Positions 1 through 9,559 of a stretch of 64,000 nt of DNA are shown here, one piece after another (position 1 is the stretch's first letter; every line of letters starts with the position of its first letter). The stretch lies in the NCBI RefSeq assembly GCF_016082275.1, contig NZ_MOWM01000007.1, forward strand, positions 1-64,000, given 5' to 3'. This DNA comes from Variovorax sp. E3 (GTDB lineage: Bacteria; Pseudomonadota; Gammaproteobacteria; Burkholderiales; Burkholderiaceae_C). The notes under the pieces are model-generated. The model saw nothing but the letters and a program-made list of their open reading frames with translations. It was not told the origin of the DNA and did no database searches. Both the position numbers and the translations under genes were made by a program.

Positions 1-1
1 C

Positions 2-1060
2 GACCGCGCGGGCGGCGTGCTGCTGAGCAGCTCGGGCCACTACCCGGTCGACCGCGCCGCGCTGCAGCGCCCCGACCTGCTGGCCGGGCGCACGCCGCGC
101 ACCATCAACATGAGCACCATCGGCGACGCGCTGCTGGACACCGCCAACCCGGTGAAGGCCATCGTGGTCTACAACAGCAACCCGGTGGCCGTGGCGCCCG
201 AGTCGGCCAAGGTGGCGGCGGGCTTCGCGCGCGAAGACCTGTTCACCGTGGTGCTGGAGCAGTTCCGCACCGACACCGCCGACTACGCCGACTACCTGCT
301 GCCCGCCACCACGCAGCTGGAGCACTGGGACATCCACTGCAGCTACGGCCACACCGACGTGCTGCTGAACCGCCCGGCCGTGGCGCCGCGTGGCCAGGCC
401 CGCAGCAACGCCTGGGTGTTCCGCGAGCTGGCGCGCCGCATGGGCTTCACCGAGCCCTGCTTCTCGGATTCCGACGAGACGCTGTGCCGCACCGCCTTCG
501 CTGAAAACGCCATCGACTTTTCGCAACTGCTGTCGCAGGGCTTCACCACCGTGAAGCTGCCCGAGGCGCCCTTTGCCGAAGGCAGGTTCCCCACGCCGTC
601 GGGCCGCTGCGAGTTCTTCAGCGCGCGGCTCGAAGCCATGGGCCTGAACGGCCTGCCCGACCACGTGCCCAACTGGGAGCCGGCCGGCAGCTCGACCGAA
701 TTCCCGCTGGCCATGATCTCGCCGCCGGCGCGCAACTTCCTCAACTCGACCTTCGTGAACGTGACGAGCCTGCGCGCCATCGAGGTCGAGCCGCTGCTCG
801 AGATCCACGAAGCCGACGCCGCCGCGCGCGGCATCGAGGACGGCGCCACGGTGCGCGTGTTCAACCAGCGCGGCGAGCACCGCTGCCGCGCCGAGGTCTC
901 GCGCCGCGCGCGCCAGGGCGTGGTGCACGGCATGGGCATCTGGTGGCGCAAGCTCGGCATGGACGGCACCAACGTCAACGAGCTCACCAGCCAGCGGCTG
1001 ACCGACATCGGCCGCGGCCCGACCTTCTACGACTGCCTGGTGGAAGTCGAGCGCGCGTGA
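2..1060 (+). CDS. Molybdopterin-dependent oxidoreductase, C-terminal part (5' end outside window)
   Basis: The reading frame is open at the left edge and gives about 352 residues of the C-terminal half of a DMSO-reductase-family molybdoenzyme. Visible family features are the stretch YNSNPVAVAPES (the part of the MGD-binding core that normally reads NPxxxxPD), the substrate-domain phrase DYLLPATTQLEHWD, and a C-terminal dinucleotide-binding barrel starting around FPLAMISPPARNF and ending in GTNVNELTSQRLTDIG. The substrate cannot be told from this half, and the N-terminal Fe-S motif and the Mo ligand lie outside the window. Its stop codon overlaps the GTG start of the next gene, so the two are probably co-transcribed. 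Confidence 0.85.
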   Translation, partial: DRAGGVLLSSSGHYPVDRAALQRPDLLAGRTPRTINMSTIGDALLDTANPVKAIVVYNSNPVAVAPESAKVAAGFAREDLFTVVLEQFRTDTADYADYLLPATTQLEHWDIHCSYGHTDVLLNRPAVAPRGQARSNAWVFRELARRMGFTEPCFSDSDETLCRTAFAENAIDFSQLLSQGFTTVKLPEAPFAEGRFPTPSGRCEFFSARLEAMGLNGLPDHVPNWEPAGSSTEFPLAMISPPARNFLNSTFVNVTSLRAIEVEPLLEIHEADAAARGIEDGATVRVFNQRGEHRCRAEVSRRARQGVVHGMGIWWRKLGMDGTNVNELTSQRLTDIGRGPTFYDCLVEVERA

Positions 1061-2181
1061 GGGCACTTGCGGCGCTCGCATTGGCCGGCTCGGTGCTGCT
1101 CACCGGCTGCGCCGACCTGGGCTACTACTGGCAGTCGGCCAGCGGCCACATCGGCATCATGCGGGCCGCCAAGCCCGTGCCCGAGTGGCTGGCCGACCCC
1201 GCCGTGTCGGCGGCGCTGAAGACCAAGCTCGAACTCACGCAGCGCATCCGCCGCTTCGCATCGGCCGAACTGGGCCTGCCCGACAACCCCAGCTACAAGT
1301 CGTACGCCGACCTGCACCGCGCCGCCGCCGTGTGGAACGTGGTGGCCGCGCCGCCGTACTCGCTCACGCTCAAGAGCTGGTGCTTCCCGGTGGCGGGCTG
1401 CGTGGGCTATCGCGGCTACTACGACGAAGCCGCGGCCAAGGCCGAAGCCGAGGCACAGAAGAAAGAGGGCATGGAGGTGGCCGTCTACCCCGTGCCCGCG
1501 TACTCCACGCTCGGCTGGATGAACTGGGCCGGCGGCGATCCGCTGCTGTCGACCTTCATCGGCTACCCGGAGGGCGAGCTTGCGCGCATCGTGTTCCACG
1601 AACTCGCGCACCAGGTGCTCTATGTGCCCGGCGACACGGTGTTCAACGAGTCGTACGCCACGGCGGTCGAGCGCATCGGCGGCGCGATGTGGCTGCAGCG
1701 CGAAGCGGGCGAGCCGGCGCGCCGCGAATACGCGCAGTTCGACGCGCAGCGCCAGGGCTTTCGTGCGCTCGCGCTGGACACCCGCCGCGCGCTGACGCAG
1801 GTCTACGAGTCGCCCGAAGCCAAGGCCAAGGACTGGGCCAAGGTCGACGTCATGAAGCAGGCCGCCATGGCCGACTTCCGCGAGCGCTATGCGAAGCTGA
1901 AGGCCGGCTGGACCGGCCCGCGCCAGAACGCCTACGACGGTTGGGTGGCGCGCGCCAACAACGCGGCCTTCGGCGCGCAGGGCGCCTACGACGACCTGGT
2001 GCCCAGCTTCGAGCAACTCTTCGAACGCGAGGGCCGCGACTGGCCGCGCTTCTACACTGAGGTCAAGCGCATCGCTGCGCTGTCGACCACCGACGAACGC
2101 CGCAGCGCGCTGCAGGCCGCCACCGGCATCCTGCAAACCCGTTCCAGCCCCAAAGACAACAAGGAAGATCACGGTGCCTGA
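1057..2181 (+). CDS. Predicted zinc aminopeptidase lipoprotein (Aminopep family)
   Basis: This is a 374-residue protein. I chose the GTG at 1057 because it overlaps the preceding stop (GTGA) and gives a clean lipoprotein signal: a short hydrophobic stretch ending in the lipobox LLTGC with Cys18. An upstream in-frame start at 943 would put unrelated sequence before the signal. The zinc site is HELAH at about residues 181-185, with a likely third ligand Glu in NESYAT at about 198. This pattern and the length fit the bacterial predicted-aminopeptidase family (PF10023). It probably acts in the periplasm, anchored to a membrane. The substrate is unknown. It overlaps the following gene by 8 bases. 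Confidence 0.85.
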   Translation: MRALAALALAGSVLLTGCADLGYYWQSASGHIGIMRAAKPVPEWLADPAVSAALKTKLELTQRIRRFASAELGLPDNPSYKSYADLHRAAAVWNVVAAPPYSLTLKSWCFPVAGCVGYRGYYDEAAAKAEAEAQKKEGMEVAVYPVPAYSTLGWMNWAGGDPLLSTFIGYPEGELARIVFHELAHQVLYVPGDTVFNESYATAVERIGGAMWLQREAGEPARREYAQFDAQRQGFRALALDTRRALTQVYESPEAKAKDWAKVDVMKQAAMADFRERYAKLKAGWTGPRQNAYDGWVARANNAAFGAQGAYDDLVPSFEQLFEREGRDWPRFYTEVKRIAALSTTDERRSALQAATGILQTRSSPKDNKEDHGA

Positions 2182-2488
2182 CATCCACATCGAACGCAAC
2201 CACACGCTCGGCATTGCCGGCGCACGCGAAGTCGCGCGCCAATGGGTGCAGCAGGCCGAGCAGGAGTTCGGCCTCGAATGCGCCTACACCGAAGGCAAGG
2301 ACCGCGACGTGGCGCAGTTCACCCGCGCCGGCATCGACGGCACGGTCGAGGTCACGGCCAGCACCTTCACGCTCGACGCCACGCTGGGCTTTCTGTTCAG
2401 CAGCTTCAGCGAAGTGATCGAACAGAAGATCACGCGCAACCTCGACGCGCTGCTCAACGCGCCGGGCGGCGGCACGCGCCTGGCCTGA
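2174..2488 (+). CDS. Polyhydroxyalkanoic acid system family protein
   Basis: A small protein of 104 residues with a GTG start at 2174, preceded by a good ribosome-binding site (AAGGAAG, 2161-2167). The sequence begins MPDIHIERNHTLG and has the compact alpha/beta look and IEQKITRNLDALL ending of the PHA_gran_rgn family (PF09650), which is found near polyhydroxyalkanoate genes. Its biochemical role is not established. It overlaps the aminopeptidase gene by 8 bases, which suggests translational coupling. Other PHA-linked genes (phasin, TetR regulator) lie about 11 kb further on. Confidence 0.8.
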   Translation: MPDIHIERNHTLGIAGAREVARQWVQQAEQEFGLECAYTEGKDRDVAQFTRAGIDGTVEVTASTFTLDATLGFLFSSFSEVIEQKITRNLDALLNAPGGGTRLA

Positions 2489-2545
2489 GGCGCCCGCCCG
2501 CGATCGGGCGGCTGCCGCCTTCGCGCACCCACTTCTTTCGAAGCC

Positions 2546-3790
2546 ATGACGACAAGCTCCACCTCCAGCGCCGCAGCGGCCGCCGGGCCGCTGGCCGGCC
2601 TCAAGGTCATCGAGCTCGGGCAACTGATCGCCGGGCCTTTTGCCGCGCGCACGCTGGCCGACTTCGGCGCCGAAGTCATCAAGATCGAGCCGCCCGGCGC
2701 GGGCGATCCGCTGCGCAACTGGCGGCTGATGAAGGACGGCACCTCGGTCTGGTGGCAGGTGCAGTCGCGCAACAAGCGCTCGCTGGCGCTCGACCTGCGC
2801 GAACCCGAGGCGCAGGCCGTGGTGCGCAAGCTCGCGGCCGAGGCCGACGTGCTGATCGAGAACTTCCGCCCCGGCGCGATGGAAGGCTGGGGCCTGGGCC
2901 CCGACGAACTGCTGGCCGCCAACCCCGGGCTCGTCATGCTGCGCATCAGCGGCTACGGCCAGACCGGGCCCTACCGCGACCGGCCCGGCTTCGGCGTGGT
3001 GGCCGAGGCCATGGGCGGGCTGCGCCACCTCACGGGCGAGCCGGGCCGCGTGCCGGTGCGCGTGGGCGTGTCGATCGGCGACACGCTGGCATCGCTGCAC
3101 GGCGTGATCGGCGTGCTGATGGCCATGCAGCACCGGCACGCCACGGTGAGCGCGGAGTATCCGAAGGGCCGGGGGCAGGTGATCGACGTGGCGCTCTACG
3201 AGGCGGTGTTCAACTGCATGGAAAGCCTGCTGCCCGAATACGGCGCGTTCGGCGCGGTGCGCGAGGCGGCCGGCAGCGCGCTGCCGGGCATTGCGCCGAC
3301 CAACGCGTACCGCTGCGCGGACGGCGGCTACGCCATCGTGGCGGGCAACGGCGACAGCATCTTTCGCCGCCTGATGGCATGCATCGGCCGGCCCGACCTG
3401 GCGGCCGATCCGGCGCTGGCCGGCAACACGGGCCGCGTGGCGCAGGTCGAAATGCTGGACGCCGCCATCGGCGACTGGGCCGCGCAGCGCACCGTGGCCG
3501 AGGTGCTGGCCGCGCTCGAGGCGGCGAACGTGCCGGCGGGACGCATCTACACCATCGCCGACATCGCGGCCGACCCGCACTACGCAGCGCGCGGCATGCT
3601 GCAGCAGGTGCAGATGACCGACGGCAGCGCGCTGCCGGTGCCGGGCTTCGTGCCCAAGCTGTCGCTCACGCCGGCCAGCCACCGGTACAACGCGCCGGCG
3701 GTGGGGGCGGACACGGATGCGGTGCTGAGGGAAGTCGGGTTGAGCGAGGAACAGATCGCCGCGCTGCGTGCGCGGGGGATCGTGGGTTAG
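2546..3790 (+). CDS. CaiB/BaiF family CoA-transferase
   Basis: A full-length (414-residue) class III CoA-transferase that moves CoA between acyl-CoA and a free acid. Typical features are the N-terminal VIELGQLIAGPFAARTLADFGAEVIKIE, the NKRSLALDLR stretch, and the catalytic Asp in SIGDTLASLHG at about residue 179. The C-terminal part (QMTDGSALPVPGFVPKLS) is also canonical. No partner acyl-CoA enzyme is adjacent, so the acid substrate cannot be predicted. The start is the first ATG after a 57-base gap from the PHA-system gene. Confidence 0.9.
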   Translation: MTTSSTSSAAAAAGPLAGLKVIELGQLIAGPFAARTLADFGAEVIKIEPPGAGDPLRNWRLMKDGTSVWWQVQSRNKRSLALDLREPEAQAVVRKLAAEADVLIENFRPGAMEGWGLGPDELLAANPGLVMLRISGYGQTGPYRDRPGFGVVAEAMGGLRHLTGEPGRVPVRVGVSIGDTLASLHGVIGVLMAMQHRHATVSAEYPKGRGQVIDVALYEAVFNCMESLLPEYGAFGAVREAAGSALPGIAPTNAYRCADGGYAIVAGNGDSIFRRLMACIGRPDLAADPALAGNTGRVAQVEMLDAAIGDWAAQRTVAEVLAALEAANVPAGRIYTIADIAADPHYAARGMLQQVQMTDGSALPVPGFVPKLSLTPASHRYNAPAVGADTDAVLREVGLSEEQIAALRARGIVG

Positions 3791-3999
3791 GCAAGCAGAG
3801 CCGAGTTCGCTCCAAGGCATGCGCCAACCACTGGCCCACTCGATGTGGGCTTTCGCGGTCGTGCCGCGTGCCTGTCCCGTGAATTTTTCGCGCTCTTCAG
3901 TGCTTATTCCGGGCGTCGCGGGCGTGACTATTGTTTGCAAAGGTGCGGTGCTCGCGTGCCCCAGACTTTTTGGACCCCCATCCATCAGGTCGCCGCCGC

Positions 4000-6554
4000 A
4001 TGCCCCAAACCCTCTCCATCGTCAGCGCGGCCATTCCTTCGGTTCAAGGTCGCCCGGCGCTGGAGCCCGTGCGCTTGTCGGGCCGGGAGGGCATGAACAG
4101 CCTGTTCGAGTACGAACTGCTTCTGAAGACCCCGGACGCGCTGAACATCGGCGCGAGCGGTGCGGCCGACTTCGATCTCAACGCCTTCATCGGCCGCGAG
4201 ATCAGTTGCCTGATCGAGCTCGACGGCTCCGGCGCCTTTCTTCCTGGCGCCACGGGTTCGAGCACCGACCATGCGGGTGCTGGCGTGCGTCAGATCAACG
4301 CCCTGATCACCGACGCCGCCATGTGGGGCGAGGAAGGCCGCCATGTCCAGTACAAGCTGACACTGCGCCCCTGGCTGCACCTTGCCACCCAGACGACCGA
4401 CTGCAAGATCTTCCAGAACAAGAACGTCGTGCAGATCCTCGATGAACTGCTGGCTGACTACGCCTACCCGATCGACAAGCGTCTGTTCGAGACATACCCC
4501 CTGCGCGAACTGCAGGTTCAATTCAACGAGAGCGATTTCGACTTCTTCAGCCGCCTGTGCGAGGAATGGGGGATCAGCTACCACTTCGAGTCCGCCGAGG
4601 GCAAGCACCGACTGGTTCTCTCGGATGCCATGGGCGCCTACAAGGAGGCCGACAGCGCAGCCTATCGCGAGGTCGAATACCACGCGCCCGGCTGGAAGGT
4701 CGATGCCGAGTACGTCAGCAGTTTCGTTCCCCACAGCCACCTCACGAGCGGCCAGTATTTCACTCGCGACTTCGACTACACCCGCCCCAGGGCCGACCTG
4801 AGCGTGAGCCGCAAGGACCCGCGCCCCACGGGCCTGGCCGATGGCGAGGTCTACCAATGGCATGCCGCCCATGCGGGCAGTCACTATGTGCAGCCGCGCG
4901 CCGGCACCGCCGAGGCCAACGACCCCCAAGACGAAGGTCGGCAGTTGGCGCTGCTGCGCATGCAGGCACTGCGCACACATGGCGAGCGCGCCCAGGCCAG
5001 CGGCAATCTGCGCGGCATGGTCCCGGGCCGTACTTTCAAGCTGCAGAAGCATCCGCGCCAGAAGGCCAATGCCGAATACCTGATCCTCGACACGCACTTC
5101 ATCATTGAAGACGTCGCGCAAGACAGCCAGAACAAGGATGCCGCGCGCGACCGGCAACAGCAATGGCGGGTTCATGTGGACTTCACGGCCCATCCGGTCA
5201 TTGAGCCTTTGCGCCCGGTGCCGACGCGCGCCAAACCACGCACTGGCGGCCCGCAGTCCGCGTTGGTGGTGGGCCCCGAAGGGCAGAACATCTGGACCGA
5301 CGAGCTTGGGCGCAGCAAGGTTCAGTTCCACTGGGATCGCATCGGCCGGAAGAACCAGCACAGCAGTTGCTGGATTCGTGTCATCTCGCCTTGGGCCGGC
5401 AACCAGTTGGGCGCCATCCATATTCCCCGCATCGGGCAGGAAGTGACGGTCGATTTCTACGGCGGCGACCCGGATCTGCCTATTTGCATCGGGGGCTCGT
5501 ACAACCAGGCGAACCTGCCGCTGTGGGCATTGCCCAGCCAATCGGCCCTGAGTGGCCTGCGCAGCCGGGAACTCACCAAGGAAGGCGGCAACAGTGCTTC
5601 AGGCCGCTCCAATCACTTGGTGTTCGACGACACCGACGGCAAGATTCAGGTCCAGGTCAAGTCCGACCACCAGCACAGCCAGCTCTCGCTGGGCCACATC
5701 ACGCGCATTGAAGACAACGCCGGGCGCAAGGACCCGCGCGGCGAAGGGTTCGAGTTGCGCACCGACGGGCACGGTGCCGTGCGCGCCAAGAACGGCTTGC
5801 TCGTCACCACCGAACCCCGTGCCAATGCGCAATCACACGTTCTCGACAGCATCGAAACTGTGTCCCGCTTGGCGCAGGGCCAGGATCAGCACGACAGCCT
5901 CGCCGCCGCGGCAATCAAGGCGGAGGCCCACGAAACAGGCGATCAGGACGAAGTTGTCCAAGCCTCAAGAAGCAAAACGAAGACATCAAAGGCGGTGGCG
6001 GCAATCGTGCCGACGGTGAATTCCCCGAGTTTCTGGCCCCCCATCTGGTGCTGGCCAGCCCCGCCGGCATCGAAACCACCACGCCGAACTCGACGCACAT
6101 TGCCAGCGGCGAGCACATCGCACTGACCAGCGGTAGCCACACCAGCATCTCTTCCAACAAGAGCTTCCTGGTCAGCGCCGCGCAAGCCATCCGCATGTTT
6201 GCCTTCAAGGGGCTCATCAAGATCGTTGCGGCCCAGGAAGACATCGATATCACGGCACTGAAGAAAAGCATCCATATGCTGGCCAAGAAGGACATCACCT
6301 TGCGGGCCAGCAAGATCACGCTGGACGCCGATGAGGTTGTGGCCATCAACGGTGGCACCAGCTACAGCATCTGGAAGAGAGCCAGCATCGAGCACGGCAC
6401 CAGCGGCCTATGGCGCGAATACGCCGGCAATCACAGTCTTCAGCCGCAAAAGGAATTACCGTTGCCGGAGATCAAATTCCCTACAACGCTATGCGAAGAC
6501 TGTGTGCTCAAGGCCCTCAAGTCCGGCAGCCCCGTTGCAGCGGTGGGAGGGTGA
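4000..6554 (+). CDS. vgrG: Type VI secretion tip protein VgrG (one frame break)
   Basis: About 851 residues once one missing base near 5962 is allowed for. VgrG trimers cap the Hcp tube and carry effectors. In order: a gp27-like region with the conserved FNESDFDFFSRLCEEWGI (about 170-190), a gp5-like OB fold with LGRSKVQFHWDR and the SCWIRVISPWAG stretch (about 440-480), beta-helix repeats, and after the break a DUF2345 domain (GIETTTPNSTHIASGEHI onward). The C-terminus holds a CxxC (LCEDCVLK) close to the stop. Before the break the frame reads DQDEVVQ. After it, LKKQNEDIKGGGG continues in the next frame, and adding one G in CAAGCCTC restores a single ORF. The ATG at 4000 fits the family N-terminus better than an earlier in-frame GTG/ATG. 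The DUF4123 gene follows after 3 bases. Confidence 0.9.
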
Positions 6555-6557
6555 GTC

Positions 6558-7436
6558 ATGTACTTTGCGCAAGACCCGACCGAGCTGAAAGCGGCCGAAA
6601 AATTCCTGACGGATGCATTCGCCGTCGAGCCCGACCTCTATTGGATCGCACTGATTGACGGAGCTTTTGACCACGGCAGCAACGCCGCTGGCACGATCTA
6701 CAAAGGGCTGAATTGCTACGCTGCGGAATACCCGCTCAATGATCTGGTGGGCGCGGCGCCATGGCTGATCGAACTGGACCCCTTCGAAGAAAAAATCCAC
6801 GAACGGATGGCGCAACTGCTGGCTCATTGCAGCGGGCGCCCGATGTTCAGCGTGATGGCAAGCCGCATCCCGGCCTGGAATCTGGGCAAGCGCTGGTTCC
6901 CCCTTCATCATGTGCACACCAGCGACAAGCAGCGCATGCTTCTGCGCTTTGCCGATACACGCACGCTGCCCTTGCTGCCCGACATCCTGGAGCCCGCACA
7001 GTGGGGAGCCGTTGCGGCACCCCTCGTGCATTGGTTCTACGTGAACCGCGAAGGCACCATGGCGACCTGCGCATTACCCGAGCCAAAAGAAGAGGCCTCT
7101 CTGACGGCGCTGCACCTGAGCCAAACGCAGATCGATGCCATGGTGAAAGCCAGCGAACCCGACGCAGCGCTGGACTTGCTGGCGGACCAATTGCCCGAGG
7201 TGTTTGCACCCAACGTGGCGCATGGGAAATTGCACGGCTACATCAAGAAAAAAACTTTCGGACTGATCGACAGACACGGCATTGATAACTGGACCGACAA
7301 GGTCTCTTTGGTTACCGCCGAACTGCTGACCAACGGGAAGATGCATGAGAACCCAAAACTCGAAGAACTGCTGCTCACCAAGGCGTGGCAACCGGGTAAC
7401 TTGCGCAGGGCGTTGGTGGACAAGGACTTGGTGTGA
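6558..7436 (+). CDS. DUF4123 type VI effector adaptor/chaperone
   Basis: A 292-residue cytosolic protein. The N-terminal 130 residues (LYWIALIDGAF, APWLIELDP, GRPMFSVMASR) match the DUF4123 adaptor family (Tap/Tec), which binds a specific effector and loads it on VgrG. It starts 3 bases after the vgrG stop and its stop overlaps the next GTG, so it is in the same transcript as vgrG and the following lipoprotein gene. From position in the operon I infer that its client is the DUF2235 effector at 9560-11807. The C-terminal 150 residues are less conserved and may be the client-specific part. Confidence 0.88.
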   Translation: MYFAQDPTELKAAEKFLTDAFAVEPDLYWIALIDGAFDHGSNAAGTIYKGLNCYAAEYPLNDLVGAAPWLIELDPFEEKIHERMAQLLAHCSGRPMFSVMASRIPAWNLGKRWFPLHHVHTSDKQRMLLRFADTRTLPLLPDILEPAQWGAVAAPLVHWFYVNREGTMATCALPEPKEEASLTALHLSQTQIDAMVKASEPDAALDLLADQLPEVFAPNVAHGKLHGYIKKKTFGLIDRHGIDNWTDKVSLVTAELLTNGKMHENPKLEELLLTKAWQPGNLRRALVDKDLV

Positions 7437-8920
7437 CGATAACGAAAACCTTTGAGATCGCCTCACATCGCTCTCGCTTGTCTGGTTCTCCTTTTTGTAT
7501 TGCTTGTGCCTTTTTTTTTGCAATCTTGCTGAGCGCTTGCGACGGCAGTGAAGTCACTTGTGACAGTACCGTCAAGAACGTCGAGCGCTCGGGCAACTTC
7601 AGTTTTCGAAATTGCAAAGTCTCTGGAAAGCTGATCTACGACCATAGCTACTTGTCTATCAGCCACAAGGGAGAAATGGTAGCTGTACCCGACAGCAATG
7701 GCTCGTTCTCTAGGGTTGTGGCGCAGCTGCCGAGCCCTGGTTCGAGCTGGATCGTCCAAGCCAACGGCTACTTTTATTTGCTCAGCGAAACAACAGAAAA
7801 ACTTCTCACCCGGCTTTGGACAAGCGAGCAGGGCGCGCCGCAAAGTGCCTATATCCAGCAGATCGATGCCGATCGCTGGTACATACCGAACAAGAAATTT
7901 GTCGACATTCAGACTCCGGACGGAATAGCGATGCAGCAAAGCGCAGCCGGCAGGGTTTTCAACGGAAGAACGCTTCAACAGGAATGGCTTCCACCCGAGC
8001 CACCGCCCGATGAGTCGTTTCGACGATTCGACGAAGTGGTATCGGTGTCGCCTGACAACAGCACGGTAGTTTGGGTGTACAGGAGCGATGTTGTGCGCTT
8101 CATGGTTGCCGACAAGAACGGGCCCACGATGCCCGTGGTCGAAATGAGCGGAGCCTGGTTTGATGCACCCTCTGAAAGAGATGAGTGGGCTCCATGGTTC
8201 GGCAGTCTGACAAATTGGCATCGCCAACCTGAGGGGCGTTGGACGATCGAACTGAAGGCCGAAGATTCTCTGCCCAAGGTAACTCAAGAGAAACTCGCTC
8301 AGATTGCACAGTCGTACACGCCAACAGCGTTGGCTTTGAAGGGCGTGAAGACGAAGCGAAGATTCCGAGCGGGTGAGTCGCTGGAAAAAAACTTGATTCG
8401 CAGCCCGAACGGAAATCTGTTCCTCAAGGGAAATACAGATTCGCCATTGGATTCCGGTAATGCAATCTGGGCCGACGTTTTTCTGAACCCGAAACTATGG
8501 ACGTTCGGTGCCGACGGCGCATGGCATCGCACGCTGGAAAAACCGAGCATCACCATGACTGTGGTGAAGCGCACAGCACAGCCGGTGGTCGATGATCCTG
8601 TGTCAGCCGCCTGGCTCGACTGGATGGACACGCTGGTCCGCAAGGGCGATGACGGGCTGTGGTATTTCAGAGGCTCCTCGAAACCCATTGAAGAAAGCGA
8701 CCGCTTGGCCGCTCGTTGGGTCAAGGATTTTGCGCGATGGCATCGTGAGCCGAGCGGTCAATGGACCAATGATCAAACGCATGAAACCGCCAAACCGCCA
8801 TCGCAAGCCGACCCGAAATGGATCAAGGACTTGGCGCAATGGCACCGCGGGCCGGATGACCAATGGACGCGTGATCAGGCGCATGAGACTGCGAAATTGC
8901 CATCGCAAGGAAAACCATGA
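7433..8920 (+). CDS. Lipoprotein with repeated WHR-P-x-x-x-W motifs, type VI island, unknown function
   Basis: A 495-residue protein that I do not recognise as a named family. A GTG start at 7433 overlaps the adaptor stop. The N-terminus has a charged stretch, a hydrophobic segment FCIACAFFFAILLSAC and a lipobox Cys near residue 35, so it is probably a membrane-anchored periplasmic protein. A motif built on W..D(L/F)..WHR.P...W(T) occurs at about residues 252, 429 and 463, and a degenerate version at about 400 (WLDWMDTLVRKGDDGLW). The last two copies are a 102-base tandem duplication. Its place between adaptor and effector makes an immunity role plausible, but that is inference. The base composition is more AT-rich than in flanking genes. 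Confidence 0.7.
   Translation: MTITKTFEIASHRSRLSGSPFCIACAFFFAILLSACDGSEVTCDSTVKNVERSGNFSFRNCKVSGKLIYDHSYLSISHKGEMVAVPDSNGSFSRVVAQLPSPGSSWIVQANGYFYLLSETTEKLLTRLWTSEQGAPQSAYIQQIDADRWYIPNKKFVDIQTPDGIAMQQSAAGRVFNGRTLQQEWLPPEPPPDESFRRFDEVVSVSPDNSTVVWVYRSDVVRFMVADKNGPTMPVVEMSGAWFDAPSERDEWAPWFGSLTNWHRQPEGRWTIELKAEDSLPKVTQEKLAQIAQSYTPTALALKGVKTKRRFRAGESLEKNLIRSPNGNLFLKGNTDSPLDSGNAIWADVFLNPKLWTFGADGAWHRTLEKPSITMTVVKRTAQPVVDDPVSAAWLDWMDTLVRKGDDGLWYFRGSSKPIEESDRLAARWVKDFARWHREPSGQWTNDQTHETAKPPSQADPKWIKDLAQWHRGPDDQWTRDQAHETAKLPSQGKP
8717..8920 (+). repeat. Two tandem copies of a 102-base coding repeat
   Basis: Within the C-terminus of the lipoprotein gene, the units beginning at about 8717 and 8819 encode matching 34-residue segments (WVKDFARWHREPSGQWTND and WIKDLAQWHRGPDDQWTRD), each followed by a DQxHETAKxPSQ tail. 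The DNA copies differ at scattered positions, so the duplication is not very recent. Confidence 0.8.
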
Positions 8921-9537
8921 ACTGGTTCGAAGATCCAAGAAGTCCGCGCGGAGTAGTTGGCGATCTTGCTCACATGCGCGGCACTGTCCGCGTGGGTGAA
9001 CGCCTGCTCAACACCGTCCGGAGTTTCTCTCGCATTGCAGGGCGGCTCTGGCAATTCTTCTGCATTTCAGGCCTCGCCATCTCGCTGACGGCTTGCGGCG
9101 AGGACATGCTGCCTACCGAAATCACGGGCTACAACCACATGACCAAGCCCGATGGTTGGAGCATCGGTGGGTTTTCTGTCGATGGACATGGTGGTGCCAA
9201 TGCTTCGCTTGCTGGCGGAGCGGGGAATTCATGCTGTATGTCACTCCCAAGACGCTGGCATCCCGGCATGACGGTCAAGGTGGAGTGGTCTTACAACCAC
9301 CGAGCACACGATCCCGACACAACGCCTCCTCCACCGCAAATGGCAATGGTCGAAGTTCCTGAATACACAGTCAAGAATTCGGGCGCCATGCAAGTGCACT
9401 TCTATCCCAATCACCGTGTCAAGGTGGTGGTGAGCAAGTTTGGGATAGAGCACATGCTCTATCCCATGAGCGAAGAAGACAAGAAGCCTTGGGTCAGCCG
9501 CAAGGATTGGAGCAAAGACAAGGACGACGAGAAATAA
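8917..9537 (+). CDS. DUF3304 family lipoprotein, candidate type VI immunity protein
   Basis: 206 residues from the ATG at 8917, which overlaps the preceding stop (ATGA). The core GYNHM...SIGGFSVDGHGG...NSCCMSLPRRWHPGM...VEWSYN is the DUF3304 signature. A lipobox (SLTAC) lies near residue 60, unusually far in. An internal ATG at 8974 (residue 20) would give a more normal signal with an Arg-rich start, so the true start is uncertain. DUF3304 proteins are commonly found next to type VI lipase-type effectors in this group of bacteria. Here the effector gene follows after 22 bases, which fits an immunity role in the periplasm. That role is inferred from context only. Confidence 0.75.
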   Translation: MNWFEDPRSPRGVVGDLAHMRGTVRVGERLLNTVRSFSRIAGRLWQFFCISGLAISLTACGEDMLPTEITGYNHMTKPDGWSIGGFSVDGHGGANASLAGGAGNSCCMSLPRRWHPGMTVKVEWSYNHRAHDPDTTPPPPQMAMVEVPEYTVKNSGAMQVHFYPNHRVKVVVSKFGIEHMLYPMSEEDKKPWVSRKDWSKDKDDEK

Positions 9538-9559
9538 ACCTTAGAAGGGAAATTGTGCA

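Noticed and set aside
943..1056. Earlier ATG start for the aminopeptidase
   Set aside because: Would add 38 Arg/Gln-rich residues before a perfect lipoprotein signal and overlap deeply with the upstream gene.
1027..2214. Long minus-strand open frame opposite the aminopeptidase gene
   Set aside because: High-GC shadow frame rich in Arg, Ala, Gly and His, without a family signature; the plus strand holds a clear zinc peptidase.
2063..3985. Long minus-strand open frame opposite the CoA-transferase
   Set aside because: Shadow frame; low-complexity His/Arg/Ala-rich peptide with no domain.
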